From the NCBI GenBank assembly GCA_041739085.1, contig JBGSON010000039.1:1-46542 (forward strand): a DNA stretch of 46,542 nucleotides, written 5' to 3'. This stretch comes from JBGSON01 sp041739085. Lineage in GTDB: Bacteria; Patescibacteriota; Gracilibacteria; CAIRYL01. Below, one piece after another: positions 33,442 through 43,554 of the stretch (position 1 is its first letter; the number at the start of each line of letters is the position of its first letter). The position numbers were made by a program, and so were the translations under genes. Under the pieces are notes generated by a model. It worked only from the letters and a program-made list of their open reading frames with translations, ran no database searches and was not told the DNA's origin.

Positions 33442-36063
33442 ATGAAAAAAATGGTGTATGACTTTTCCGAAGGAAACGCGTCCCAAAAAAGTCTTCTCGG
33501 AGGCAAGGGAGCAAATCTTGCGGAGATGACCAGGCTTGGTTTTCCCGTGCCTTCCGGATTTACTATCACTACGGAAGTCTGTGTTGACTTCCTCGAGAAC
33601 GAGAACGAATTTCCGAAAGGAATGTGGGAAGAAGTCATAAAAAAAGTGAGACTTCTCGAAAAAACAACAGGGAAAAAGTTCAGTGACCCAAAGAACCCGC
33701 TTCTTGTTTCTGTCCGGAGCGGAGCGGTGTTTTCCATGCCCGGGATGATGGATACGGTTCTCAACCTCGGGCTCAATTTCGAGACTGTTGAGGGGATCGC
33801 GAAAAAAACAGGGAATCCCCGATTCGCTTGGGATTCCTTCCGGAGATTCGTCCACATGTACGGAGATGTCGTCCTCGGAGTGGAACACGAACTCTTCGAG
33901 GAGGAGATCACGAAAATAAAAGAGAAAAAAGGAAAAAAACTCGACACGGAGCTCACTGCGGATGAATGGAAGAGTATTGTACGGGCGTTTCTCGAGATCA
34001 TTGAAAAAAAGCACGGAAAACCATTCCCCATGGATCCCATCGAACAGCTCAAGGGAGCCGTTAAGGCTGTCTTCAGTTCCTGGGGAAATGCGCGCGCGAT
34101 CAAATATCGGGAAATCCACGGGATTCCCCACGACCTCGGAACTGCGGTGAATATCCAGGCGATGGTCTTCGGAAATCTCGGTGAGACGTCCGGGACTGGT
34201 GTCGCATTTACGAGAGATCCCGGGACGGGTGAAAAAAAGTTCTTCGGAGAGTATCTCATGAACGCCCAGGGGGAAGATGTTGTCGCGGGGATCAGGACTC
34301 CGCATGACATCGAAGAACTGAAGAAGGCTATGCCGAAGATCTATAAAGAACTCTATGGTCTTCAGGAAAAGCTCGAGAAGCATTTTCGTGATATGCAGGA
34401 CCTGGAATTCACCATAGAAGAGGAAAAGCTTTTCCTTCTCCAGACGAGGAATGGAAAGAGGACGGCGAAATCCGCCGTACGGATCGCCGTCGATATGGTC
34501 AAAGAAAACCTCATCACGAAAGAAGAAGCGCTCATGAGGATCGACCCGAAATCGATCGATCAGCTCCTCCACCCCCAGATCTCTCCGAAAGCAGACCGGA
34601 TCGTCATTGCAAAGGGACTTCCAGCAAGCCCCGGAGCTGCCTCCGGGAAGGTCGTATTTTCCGCGGATGACGCGGAGATCTGGGCAAACCGGGGAGAAGC
34701 GGTGATCCTGGTCCGGCAGGAGACCTCTCCTGAAGATGTCCACGGAATGCATGTCTCAAAAGGGATCCTCACGCAGACCGGCGGAATGACGTCCCATGCC
34801 GCAGTCGTCGCCCGGGGAATGGGAAAATGCTGCGTGAGCGGAGCAAATATCAGCGTGAACACGAAAGCAAAAAAGTTCACCGCGGGGAAATATATCGTTT
34901 CGGAAGGAGACATCATTACTCTCGACGGGAATCTCGGACATGTCCTCTTTGGAAACGTGGAGAAGATCCCCGCGGAGATCCACGGCGATTTCGAGATCAT
35001 CCTCTCCTGGGCGGATGAAGTGCGAAAACTGAAGATCAGGACGAACGCGGACACTCCGCTCGATGCAAGAAGGGCGCGGGAATTCGGAGCAGAAGGGATC
35101 GGCCTCTGCAGGACAGAGCATATGTTCTTCGATGTCGACCGGATCGAAAAGATGCGGCAGATGATCCTTTCGGAAACGAAAGAGGAAAGGGAAAAAGCGC
35201 TTCAGGATCTTCTCCCCCACCAGAGAAGCGATTTTGAAGAAATATTCAAGGCTATGGACGGACTCCCCGTGACGATCCGTTTCATCGATCCCCCGCTCCA
35301 CGAATTCCTTCCCCAGAAAAAATCAGATCTCGAATCCCTTGCGAAAAAATTCGGAAAAACCCTGGAAGAGATCCAGAACCGGGTGGAATCTCTCCACGAA
35401 GTGAACCCGATGCTCGGACACCGCGGATGCCGCCTCATGATCACCTATCCGGAGATCATCGAAATGCAGACCCGCGCGGTCATCGAAGCTGCGATCAACA
35501 TGAAGAAGAAAGGCGTCACCGTTTATCCCGAACTCATGATCCCGCTCGTCGGAGACGAGAAGGAACTCATATTCCTGAAGAAGATCCTCCTTTTCGAAGC
35601 GGAACAGGTCATCGCGGAAGAAGGAGTGAAAATAGATTTCTCAGTCGGGACGATGATGGAGACTCCGCGGGCATGCCTTATATCCGAGGAGATCGCGAAG
35701 GAAGCGGAGTTTTATTCTTACGGGACGAACGACCTTACCCAGATGACATTCGGGTTCTCGCGGGACGATGTCGGAAAATTCCTCCCCCACTACAAGGAAC
35801 TTGGTCTTATTGAAAAGGACCCGTTTGCCTCCATCGATGAAAAAGGCGTCGGAAAGCTCGTACGGGAAAGCGTTGCAACGGCGAGGAAGCACAAGCCGAA
35901 ACTCAAAATCGGAGTATGCGGAGAACACGGAGGAGACCCGGCATCCATCGACTTCTTTCACAGGATGGGATTCAACTATGTGTCCTGCTCGCCATTCCGC
36001 GTACCCGTCGCGAGACTCGCCGCAGCCCAGGCCGTGATCCGCGAAAGAAAGTTGAAGAAATAG
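33442..36063 (+). CDS. ppdK: Pyruvate, phosphate dikinase
   Basis: 873 residues, normal length. N-terminal nucleotide-binding domain (GGKGANLAEMTRLGFPVPSGF; VRSGAVFSMPGMMDTVLNLG). The phosphohistidine domain has GGMTSHAAVVARGMGK (catalytic His near 453), and the C-terminal PEP/pyruvate barrel has GLCRTEHMFF, NPMLGHRGCR and VCGEHGGDP (catalytic Cys near 827). It interconverts pyruvate + ATP + Pi and PEP + AMP + PPi; in reduced-genome fermenters it often replaces pyruvate kinase or serves gluconeogenesis. The start at ATG 33442 excludes a Pro/Phe-rich extension that contains the promoter. gdhA follows after 24 bases, so the two may be co-transcribed. Confidence 0.97.
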   Translation: MKKMVYDFSEGNASQKSLLGGKGANLAEMTRLGFPVPSGFTITTEVCVDFLENENEFPKGMWEEVIKKVRLLEKTTGKKFSDPKNPLLVSVRSGAVFSMPGMMDTVLNLGLNFETVEGIAKKTGNPRFAWDSFRRFVHMYGDVVLGVEHELFEEEITKIKEKKGKKLDTELTADEWKSIVRAFLEIIEKKHGKPFPMDPIEQLKGAVKAVFSSWGNARAIKYREIHGIPHDLGTAVNIQAMVFGNLGETSGTGVAFTRDPGTGEKKFFGEYLMNAQGEDVVAGIRTPHDIEELKKAMPKIYKELYGLQEKLEKHFRDMQDLEFTIEEEKLFLLQTRNGKRTAKSAVRIAVDMVKENLITKEEALMRIDPKSIDQLLHPQISPKADRIVIAKGLPASPGAASGKVVFSADDAEIWANRGEAVILVRQETSPEDVHGMHVSKGILTQTGGMTSHAAVVARGMGKCCVSGANISVNTKAKKFTAGKYIVSEGDIITLDGNLGHVLFGNVEKIPAEIHGDFEIILSWADEVRKLKIRTNADTPLDARRAREFGAEGIGLCRTEHMFFDVDRIEKMRQMILSETKEEREKALQDLLPHQRSDFEEIFKAMDGLPVTIRFIDPPLHEFLPQKKSDLESLAKKFGKTLEEIQNRVESLHEVNPMLGHRGCRLMITYPEIIEMQTRAVIEAAINMKKKGVTVYPELMIPLVGDEKELIFLKKILLFEAEQVIAEEGVKIDFSVGTMMETPRACLISEEIAKEAEFYSYGTNDLTQMTFGFSRDDVGKFLPHYKELGLIEKDPFASIDEKGVGKLVRESVATARKHKPKLKIGVCGEHGGDPASIDFFHRMGFNYVSCSPFRVPVARLAAAQAVIRERKLKK

Positions 36064-36087
36064 GGATTTGTATTTCATTTTATTCAC

Positions 36088-37332
36088 ATGTCACTCTACG
36101 AAAACACGCTCCAGCAGATGAATGAAGCGGCAGATATCATGAATCTCCGGCAGGATGTCCGGGAAATTCTCAGAAAACCGGAGCGGATACTCCAGGTCTC
36201 GATCCCGGTGAAAATGGACAACGGGACAACAAAAGTCTTTGAAGGATACCGCGTCCAGCATTCCACGCTCCGTGGCCCGGCAAAGGGAGGGATCCGCTAC
36301 CACTGGGATGTCGATCTTGATGAAGTGAAGGCGCTCGCCGCCTGGATGACGATAAAATGCGGGGTCGTGGATATCCCGCTCGGGGGGGGCAAGGGGGGGG
36401 TCATCTGCAATCCGAAAGAGCTCTCTCAAAACGAACTCGAGCGACTCACGAGAGGATATACGGTCGCCATCAGTCCGATCATCGGTCCCGAGCTCGATGT
36501 CCCGGCTCCCGATGTCTATACGAACGCGCAGATCATGAGCTGGATCGCCGATGAATACTCAAAACTCCACGGGAGAAACATACTCGGCGTTGTTACCGGA
36601 AAACCCGTGGAATTCGGAGGGAGCAAAGGGAGGGATTCCGCGACGGCGCAGGGCGGAGTCTATGTTCTCAACAAATTTTGCGATGTGAAAGGCGCATGTC
36701 CCGTACGGATGCGTGTCGCGATCCAGGGCTTCGGGAACGCCGGTTCGCATGTCGCGAAGCTTCTCCATGATCTCGGACCGGAACGCATCGAGATCGTCGC
36801 CATCTCTGATTCCACCGGAGGAGTGACGGTCGACGGAGGGATCGATCCGGAACTCGCGAAGAAAGTGAAGAGAGAACACCAGTCGGTACAGAAATATCCG
36901 AACGGAAAAAAGATCACGAATGAAGAGCTCCTCGCTTTTGACGCCGACGTCCTCGTTCTCGCCGCATTTGAGAACCAGATCACCGAAGAGAACGCAGACT
37001 CCATCCGGGCGAACATCATCCTCGAGCTCGCAAACGGACCGATTACCCCCGCGGCGGACAAAGTCCTTGCTGAGAAGGGGAAGCACGTCATCCCGGACAT
37101 CCTCGCGAACGCCGGAGGAGTGACGGTCTCCTATTTTGAGCTCGTCCAGAACCAGGCGAATTATTACTGGGATATAAAGCTCGTCCAGGAGAGGCTGAAA
37201 ACGATCATGGAAGACGCGCTCCTCCATGTGTATGAGAATGAAAAAAAATACGGTTGCACGATGAGGCAGGCGGCATTCATCTCAGCCCTGGAACGAATCG
37301 AACAAAATCTCGTTTTCAGGGGACGGGTTTAA
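36088..37332 (+). CDS. gdhA: Glutamate dehydrogenase
   Basis: 414 residues, the size of hexameric GDH. KGGIRYHWDVDLDEVKALA and GGGKGGVICNPKEL carry the substrate-binding and catalytic Lys (near 102-104), PAPDVYTNAQIMSWIADEY the catalytic Asp, and AIQGFGNAGSHVA the Rossmann nucleotide site (about 210-225). It links 2-oxoglutarate/ammonia and glutamate in the cytoplasm; cofactor preference cannot be set by eye. Located between ppdK and lgt. The GGGKGG codons form two G-runs of eight bases (36378-36385 and 36392-36399 approximately), a potential slippage spot in sequencing or replication. Confidence 0.96.
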   Translation: MSLYENTLQQMNEAADIMNLRQDVREILRKPERILQVSIPVKMDNGTTKVFEGYRVQHSTLRGPAKGGIRYHWDVDLDEVKALAAWMTIKCGVVDIPLGGGKGGVICNPKELSQNELERLTRGYTVAISPIIGPELDVPAPDVYTNAQIMSWIADEYSKLHGRNILGVVTGKPVEFGGSKGRDSATAQGGVYVLNKFCDVKGACPVRMRVAIQGFGNAGSHVAKLLHDLGPERIEIVAISDSTGGVTVDGGIDPELAKKVKREHQSVQKYPNGKKITNEELLAFDADVLVLAAFENQITEENADSIRANIILELANGPITPAADKVLAEKGKHVIPDILANAGGVTVSYFELVQNQANYYWDIKLVQERLKTIMEDALLHVYENEKKYGCTMRQAAFISALERIEQNLVFRGRV

Positions 37333-37349
37333 CTTTCTTTTCCCTTTTC

Positions 37350-38153
37350 ATGGTTATAGATTTTTTCCCGAGTTCCGCCGTTATTCTCCAGATCGGAGCG
37401 GTGCAGATCAGAACATACGGGCTCATGTACGTCATCGCGGCGTTCGCTTCCTACTTTCTCGGTCTCTATTTCATGAGGAGGAGAAATCTTGATATGACGA
37501 AGGAAGAGATGATGGATATCGTGTTCTGGGGTTTTTTCGGAGGAATTGTCGGAGCGAGGATCTTCTATGGCCTCGTCTACAATCTTCCGTTTTTTCTCGA
37601 TCATCCCCTCAGCATTTTCGCCGTCTGGAATGGCGGGCTCTCTATCCATGGCGGGCTCATCGGAGGAGCACTCAGCGTTCTTCTCTATATCCGGAGAAAA
37701 AAACTTCCGGTATGGGAAATCGCGGTTATGGCTGCTGTTCTCATCCCGCTCGGGATGATGCTCGGGCGGATCGGGAATTTCGCGAACGGAGAACTCTATG
37801 GGAGAGCAACGGACGTAGCATGGGGAATGGATTTTGGGGACGGAATAAAACGCCATCCTTCCCAGCTCTACGCCGTGGCGAAAGACCTTCTCCTTTTTCT
37901 CATGATTCTAGCTCTCGCACTCCGGACGAAGATTCATGGAAAAAATCTTTTCGGAATTCTTCTTGTTTCGTACGCGATCCTCCGGTTTTTTGTGGAATTC
38001 TTCCGTGAACCGGATGTCCAGCTCGGATTCATCTTCTCATGGCTCACCATGGGACAGATCCTTTCTTTCTTCGTGCTCATCGCGGGGATCCTCTTTCTCA
38101 CGATTCCCGTCGCCCAAAAAACCTCACCCAAACAGCCAAAGAGGAAAAAATAG
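37350..38153 (+). CDS. lgt: Prolipoprotein diacylglyceryl transferase
   Basis: 267 residues from ATG 37350 (MVIDFFPSSAVILQIG), 17 bases after gdhA. Seven membrane helices. Signature GRIGNFANGELYGRATDVAWG (about 140-160), the catalytic-region His in SIHGGLIGG (near 100), HPSQLYAV, and a late RFFVEFFREPD. It attaches diacylglycerol to the lipobox Cys of prolipoproteins; the znuA-like lipoprotein in this window is a probable client. No lspA is nearby. The C-terminus is Lys-rich. Confidence 0.95.
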   Translation: MVIDFFPSSAVILQIGAVQIRTYGLMYVIAAFASYFLGLYFMRRRNLDMTKEEMMDIVFWGFFGGIVGARIFYGLVYNLPFFLDHPLSIFAVWNGGLSIHGGLIGGALSVLLYIRRKKLPVWEIAVMAAVLIPLGMMLGRIGNFANGELYGRATDVAWGMDFGDGIKRHPSQLYAVAKDLLLFLMILALALRTKIHGKNLFGILLVSYAILRFFVEFFREPDVQLGFIFSWLTMGQILSFFVLIAGILFLTIPVAQKTSPKQPKRKK

Positions 38154-38251
38154 GATGACTTCGGAACAAACATCGTAGTTCTCGGCTTGAGGACTGCATT
38201 TTTTCCGTAAACACAAAATCGGATTCTGTAAACCGAAAAGAGGGAAAGGGG

Positions 38252-38280
38252 TTGAATATTTCAGCAAAAAATGCGATAAT
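38252..38280 (+). promoter_or_regulatory. Promoter of the giant-protein gene
   Basis: TTGAAT (38252-38257), 17-base spacer, GATAAT (38275-38280), start near 38287. The open frame of the giant protein reaches back through this site, so the real start must lie downstream of it. Confidence 0.6.
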
Positions 38281-38365
38281 ATACAGAAATCATCTTGCAT
38301 TTCACGTGGATCTTCATATCCGAAATCACAGCGCGTTCTCCTCCGACTTCATGATGATATCATTC

Positions 38366-41300
38366 ATGGAAGCACGGCTTGCTCGTGTGAAACCAGTGGG
38401 GAAAGGTCGTGGAGGGCCGGTGGACGGAGTCGGCGGAGGAGATGAGACTGAGGAAATAGCAGAATCCCGGGAGAGAGAGATCCCCCGTGAAGAGTTCCTT
38501 GATGCCGTGAGAAATTTTGCACATTCTGAGGAACGAGAGGAGCTTACCGAAAGAATAGCGGGAATTTCTGTTGAAGAAGCATGGAAAATACTCGAATCTT
38601 CGGGCGACCCATCAATAAAACGGCAGTATGTGGAAGCGCTTTTTGAGATTGCTCCGACAGAAAGAGTTCAGGCAATCGCTCAAGAACTCAGTGCAAACTC
38701 GGAACTTGTGAAGAGTCTCCTTGATGATCCTTCCGGAGTGAAGCTCGTCACCGAATGGCCGCTATTTTTGAGCATCGGAGTCCGGGAAAAAGTTGCGGAA
38801 AGATTCCATGAGCAGTCAACGTCGCTTTCTGAAGTCCTGAAAAGAGAAGACACGAGTCCAGATATCGAGGAACAAAAAGACAAGGAGAAGAAGATGATCG
38901 AAACCATTATGAGTGCGTTCCAGGGAGAAAAGTTTTCGGATGTCCGGGAGAAAGCAAAGGAAGCACTGGAATCCCAGAGAACTGAGGAGAGGGCTGAGCA
39001 GATCAGACACTACGTCGATCTTCTGGAAGAGGTGATGGTCGCGATGAGAGAGAAAATGGTTGGACTTGCGGAAGAGATGGGGCCGGAGGTCGAGGGGCAC
39101 ATCGAAACCCTGCGGGCATTTTCACTGGAAGTCGTATCCGCCATGGAAAATATCGGGATAAAAGAACGGGAAGAGTGGTTAAAAAATATTGAGACCTGTT
39201 TTCAGATAGCGAGATCCCATGTTCTGACCGCGAGAGAACGGGATGTGAATGAACGGGCGAAGCTTCTCCCCATGTCGGAAGAAGCAAAAGCGATATATCT
39301 GAAGCTGACCGGATCACTTGCAGATGAGTTCCACGAAACAAAAGAACTCCAGCGCGAGGTTTCCGATATCGTTCAGATGATCGTCGAAGAGAGAAAAACA
39401 TATGAAGGGAGACTCATCGGAAACACCCGGCAGGAGCGCGACAAATTCTATTCTTTTCTCGGCCGCCTGGGATCAAAAGGAATCCGCGTTGAGGGAAACG
39501 AAAAGGCGATATGGGCAGAACTCGCAGGAATAAATCCATGGCCGGTCACGCTCGTTCTTCAGCTTATGGGAAATAGGGTGAGCGAGTGGGGAGAGAAATG
39601 GCATATCCCGAAGGGAGAAAGGGAAAAAGCGATCCGTTCTCCCGAGGAATTTTTCCATGAATTCAAACTCCACCGGGATGTTTTCGATGAACATACTTCC
39701 GGGTTCGGAAGATTCGAGGAGAAGAAAAAGAGAAGGGAGCGCCTCACCGAAGAAGAAGTGGGGGTTCTTCGTCATGCGGACGAGAGAGAAGACCTGAGAC
39801 TCATGTTTACCCGTCAGAGAAAATTCCCCGCGCGGAGCGAAGAGGCATGGCATATCGATATGGCGATAGACACCACGCGGACGATGTTCGAGGATGTTTC
39901 CGGCGAATTTGAAAAAACGCAGGGGAGGGAAGTGAGTGCCGAAATACTGGAAAAGCATGTTGAGGATGGGACAGGAGAGAAGGGACAAGAAAAAATTGGA
40001 AGGATGAGAAATCTTTTTATCGAAATAGGAGAGGTATCAGGACGGTTAGCCAAAGAAGCCCGTGCAAAAATCGATGGCGGAGCCGAAGGGAAGGAAGCAG
40101 AAGAGCTCGGGGAAATCATCGCTCGTGCTGAACTCTATGAGAAACAATGTGCACATACAGCGCAAGGAATCCATCCCGAGGAGATCCAGGATACCGCTGA
40201 GGTGAAGAACATGCTCAAAGAGATGTCCGAAGGACTCCTCAATGACCCTGAAAATCCCGAATCCTCTGACTGGATCTTGAGGGAGCTCTCCGGGAGTGTC
40301 CCAGATTTCGACGCGACGATCGCATTCCTCGAAGAGAAAAGAAAAAAACTGGAATTAAAACTCGAAAAAATCCGGAGGGAAGGAGGGGGGATCCCTCATG
40401 GAGAAAGAACAAATGAGGACTCTCCCATTATTGACCTGGGAAGAATGTCTTCAGCAGAGAGAGAGGAGTCTCATGCACAATATTCAGATTCGGATCTCGA
40501 TGACGTGCTCCCTTCTCTCGCAAGCGTTACTCAGTTCAATACCGAAGTCAGGGGAAGGAACGAAGAGCTTCAATTAGATGTTTTGCAATCCAAATGCTCG
40601 ACAATCCCCGCCCTTCTCGAGCAGGCGAGAAGCGGGCAGATCTCTGCGAAAGAACTTGTTTCAAAGCTTGATGGTATTGAATTCCAGGGGAAAAAACTCA
40701 TCATCACACTTCCGGATAATGAGTTTGAGAAAAAATTCAAAAAAGTAACGAACACGGGATTTGTTTTCGACAGCGACAGCCACCAGATCATCATCGCGGA
40801 ATCCAAATACAGAGCGCTTTCGGAAGGAAATGATCCGGACGGCGAACTCACGACCTCTCTCCTCCACGAACTCGGACACGTCGTCTGTGAAAACTCATCC
40901 GTGAATGAGAATTTGAAAGCTGCACTGAAGAAAAAATTCAAATGGTCAGAGTTCATCAAAACAGTGAAGAAGCTCAATAGCGGAGAGGGGAAAAAAGTCC
41001 GTGAATCGCTTCTCTTCGGAGCCCTCCAATACAAGAGAGACCTTTCTGATGACGAACTCGCGGAAGAAGCTCTTGTCTGGATGATGGCAGGAGGATTCAA
41101 GCCGGAATTCATGGGAAAACTCCAGAGAGAGGGAAAACATAAAGAGTATGAATGGTGCAATGAGATGAACCGGTTACAGTCGCAAGTCGAAGGATGGGTG
41201 GGAGGTTCTTCCGAATTCCAGAAAATAGTGACGCCGGAGATGAGCGAATTTTCACACAGTATGGCGGAACGATTTTCAGGGGAAGCGATCCGTTTCCGAA

Positions 41301-43336
41301 AAACAGGGACCCATGGATCGTCCGTCGGGGGACACGGCGGAGGCGGACACGGGCCGGGAGAAGAGGTAATGAAAGCAATTGAAACACATCCGAGCAGACA
41401 CGGGACGATCCATAATGAATGGGAAAACCTAGAACATGCATTTGAGAAAAAGATGCACACATTGAGAACGCTCAGGGCAAAGGGAGCGGCAGAATTCATA
41501 GAATCCCTTGAACAGGCATTTGAAACCGCGAAGAGCATCATGGGCGATAATCCGACTGAAGATGATTTTGCAAAAGTAAAAGCTGCGATGGGAGATTACA
41601 ATGGGAAAATGGATACAGCCATCGCGCAGGCGGCAAGTCAGGAAACAGCTGATGTCGGATATTTCCGAAATCTCTGGGAGAATACGACATTCCTCTCCAT
41701 CTCCGACTGCGGACAGATATGGGATACGATCCAGCATTATATGGAAAGAAGGCATGAGAGAAAATCAAAGCACAGGGCAGGTAAGGCAGGAGGAGCGTTG
41801 ACAAAATCCTTACGAGGGGTTTCCGGTGAATTCCATGAGGTCGTAGAAGAAGCTGAGAAATCAGAAGTCCAACATCTCAAAGATTCTGTCGACAACCTCG
41901 ATGCGTGGCAGATCTATGAGCACATCCACCATGTGGGAAATAAGGATGCACTCAAGGCATATTTGAGAGTGCTGGCAGATAAGGGAAGGATCGACTGGAG
42001 GCGCCATGAAATATGGGATGCTTTCATGAGATTAGGATGCGGGGTCCAGTTTTATGATAAAGATCGATACAATCAGAGCGCACTCTCCATTAAAATGCAA
42101 AAAGCATGCGGAGTCCTCTGGGACAACGACGAATATCGGACACTCCAGTCCACAAACCGAAGCAGTTATGACTCCCGGAAGGAATCATTCGCAAGGGAGG
42201 CGGATGAAGATATCGAGATCCTCGGCGCCGTTACCCGGGATATGCTCGTCGAACACCGGAGATTCGGGAAAGTCGATCCCACAAGATACGAGGCGTATGT
42301 CGAGATGATGGTGAAGAAAGGAAAAGCCTCTCCGGAACAATTCATGTATTACATCATCATGGGGGTCGCGGAAGACCTCCTCACTCCGGAACGGGCGACC
42401 TGGTTTGATGCCCAATATCTCAATGATTGTCCGCTTACCCAGAGATTCTTTCGGCCTACGCCGACGATCGATCAATTCAAGATCTGGGGGAAGCAGTTCT
42501 ACACAAAAGACGGAGGATGCCCCCAGCGCTTCCGCGAATGGTGCCAATATGAAGTGCAACAAAATCCGTTTGTCTGGCAGAGGACATACAAAGAATCAGC
42601 TGCCGGAAAGTGGGATCACGATTATATGTCGAACATCGCCGCGATCGGGAACGCACAAACGGCAAAAAACATCACAGGAACTGATACCGACGGATCACCA
42701 AAATACCGTCCGACTGCCTATCCCAATGTCATGGTGGGAATACTCGAACACTTTGGAATCATGTACCGGCACAGGAATAAAGTGCCCGACGAGACATTAA
42801 GAACAGAAATGGCGAGACAGATCGCCTATTTCACGACCTTCGATGCCATCCTTACGGGGCGCGTCATTTCCAATCCGAACGCACACCAGTACCGGATGGG
42901 AGGATCAGATCTCAGGCAGGTCCCGAGAATAATAGGGAATATTTTCAATAAAGCACCGGACAACACTGCGCAAGGACTTCGAGATGCATCACGGAAGATC
43001 GTGGAAGTACTTGATCCCCAACTCTACACTATTTTATACGGCATGCGAGGAAAAGGGGAAGCGGCAGAAAAGACGACACTTGATCAAGTACTGAACCACA
43101 TGGACCATGCATATCCTGGATTTTTTAATGAGCAAAGAAGGAGACCCTCTTCGTTGGAAGATTTTTATCTCAGCACTGTGCAGGAACTTGCAGAATTAAA
43201 ACTGCAGGATGACAAAACCCTTGAAACGCTTATGAGTCGTATTCAGGTGGTCATGAAGGAGATGAATGCGACGCAATATGCAGACCGCTCTGCTGATATG
43301 GATGCAAGCGGAGGTGGGGGAGGAGGTGATGATTAA
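38366..43336 (+). CDS. Giant cytoplasmic protein with HELGH zincin motif, unknown function
   Basis: 1,656 residues from ATG 38366 (MEARLARVKPVGKG); ATG 38351 or 38354 are alternatives. No signal peptide or membrane helix. The N-terminal ~700 residues are charged and mostly helical, with coiled-coil-like and HEAT-like stretches. A probable metallopeptidase core follows: LLHELGHVVCENSS has the HExxH motif at residues 834-838, and ELAEEALVWMMAGG (Glu near 900) is a candidate third zinc ligand, as in gluzincins. A Gly/His-rich linker (SSVGGHGGGGHGPGEE, near 1025) separates it from a ~600-residue C-terminal part with Trp/Tyr/Phe-rich helices (WCQYEVQQNPFVWQRTYKES). The tail is ASGGGGGGDD. I do not recognise the family as a whole. 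It has its own promoter and stands alone. Confidence 0.75.
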   Translation: MEARLARVKPVGKGRGGPVDGVGGGDETEEIAESREREIPREEFLDAVRNFAHSEEREELTERIAGISVEEAWKILESSGDPSIKRQYVEALFEIAPTERVQAIAQELSANSELVKSLLDDPSGVKLVTEWPLFLSIGVREKVAERFHEQSTSLSEVLKREDTSPDIEEQKDKEKKMIETIMSAFQGEKFSDVREKAKEALESQRTEERAEQIRHYVDLLEEVMVAMREKMVGLAEEMGPEVEGHIETLRAFSLEVVSAMENIGIKEREEWLKNIETCFQIARSHVLTARERDVNERAKLLPMSEEAKAIYLKLTGSLADEFHETKELQREVSDIVQMIVEERKTYEGRLIGNTRQERDKFYSFLGRLGSKGIRVEGNEKAIWAELAGINPWPVTLVLQLMGNRVSEWGEKWHIPKGEREKAIRSPEEFFHEFKLHRDVFDEHTSGFGRFEEKKKRRERLTEEEVGVLRHADEREDLRLMFTRQRKFPARSEEAWHIDMAIDTTRTMFEDVSGEFEKTQGREVSAEILEKHVEDGTGEKGQEKIGRMRNLFIEIGEVSGRLAKEARAKIDGGAEGKEAEELGEIIARAELYEKQCAHTAQGIHPEEIQDTAEVKNMLKEMSEGLLNDPENPESSDWILRELSGSVPDFDATIAFLEEKRKKLELKLEKIRREGGGIPHGERTNEDSPIIDLGRMSSAEREESHAQYSDSDLDDVLPSLASVTQFNTEVRGRNEELQLDVLQSKCSTIPALLEQARSGQISAKELVSKLDGIEFQGKKLIITLPDNEFEKKFKKVTNTGFVFDSDSHQIIIAESKYRALSEGNDPDGELTTSLLHELGHVVCENSSVNENLKAALKKKFKWSEFIKTVKKLNSGEGKKVRESLLFGALQYKRDLSDDELAEEALVWMMAGGFKPEFMGKLQREGKHKEYEWCNEMNRLQSQVEGWVGGSSEFQKIVTPEMSEFSHSMAERFSGEAIRFRKTGTHGSSVGGHGGGGHGPGEEVMKAIETHPSRHGTIHNEWENLEHAFEKKMHTLRTLRAKGAAEFIESLEQAFETAKSIMGDNPTEDDFAKVKAAMGDYNGKMDTAIAQAASQETADVGYFRNLWENTTFLSISDCGQIWDTIQHYMERRHERKSKHRAGKAGGALTKSLRGVSGEFHEVVEEAEKSEVQHLKDSVDNLDAWQIYEHIHHVGNKDALKAYLRVLADKGRIDWRRHEIWDAFMRLGCGVQFYDKDRYNQSALSIKMQKACGVLWDNDEYRTLQSTNRSSYDSRKESFAREADEDIEILGAVTRDMLVEHRRFGKVDPTRYEAYVEMMVKKGKASPEQFMYYIIMGVAEDLLTPERATWFDAQYLNDCPLTQRFFRPTPTIDQFKIWGKQFYTKDGGCPQRFREWCQYEVQQNPFVWQRTYKESAAGKWDHDYMSNIAAIGNAQTAKNITGTDTDGSPKYRPTAYPNVMVGILEHFGIMYRHRNKVPDETLRTEMARQIAYFTTFDAILTGRVISNPNAHQYRMGGSDLRQVPRIIGNIFNKAPDNTAQGLRDASRKIVEVLDPQLYTILYGMRGKGEAAEKTTLDQVLNHMDHAYPGFFNEQRRRPSSLEDFYLSTVQELAELKLQDDKTLETLMSRIQVVMKEMNATQYADRSADMDASGGGGGGDD

Positions 43337-43347
43337 GAGAGAGATCT

Positions 43348-43509
43348 TTATTTCCCTGAGTCAGAGATCGCTTTTTTGATTACGCTTTGCACCTCGCCTT
43401 GGCGCACACGGTTATTCGCCTTATTCTTCCGTTTCCTGCCGATCGACTTGTCACGGAGGACTTCCGCGCGGTGAAGGCCGTGTTTTTTTGGCTTCGATTT
43501 GTTGCTCAT
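43348..43509 (-). CDS. Small basic protein, unknown
   Basis: 53 residues from ATG 43509 (MSNKSKPKKHGLHRAEVLRD), with about a third Lys/Arg; the open frame further upstream is Phe/Leu-rich and crosses a hairpin region, so it is rejected. Highly basic and polar, like small ribosomal or nucleic-acid-binding proteins, but it matches no ribosomal protein I know. Convergent with the giant gene, 11 bases beyond its stop. Confidence 0.55.
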   Translation of the reverse strand: MSNKSKPKKHGLHRAEVLRDKSIGRKRKNKANNRVRQGEVQSVIKKAISDSGK

Positions 43510-43554
43510 GGGTAGGGTAAGTAAATGCCGCACGATTATTGCAGATTTCGGGGG

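Noticed and set aside
33388..34752. 454-codon ORF on the minus strand opposite ppdK
   Set aside because: Shadow of a conserved gene: it has no family pattern, and the plus strand encodes full-length PPDK.
36376..36400. Frameshift suspected at the two G-runs in gdhA
   Set aside because: The frame is intact and encodes the conserved GGGKGG motif.
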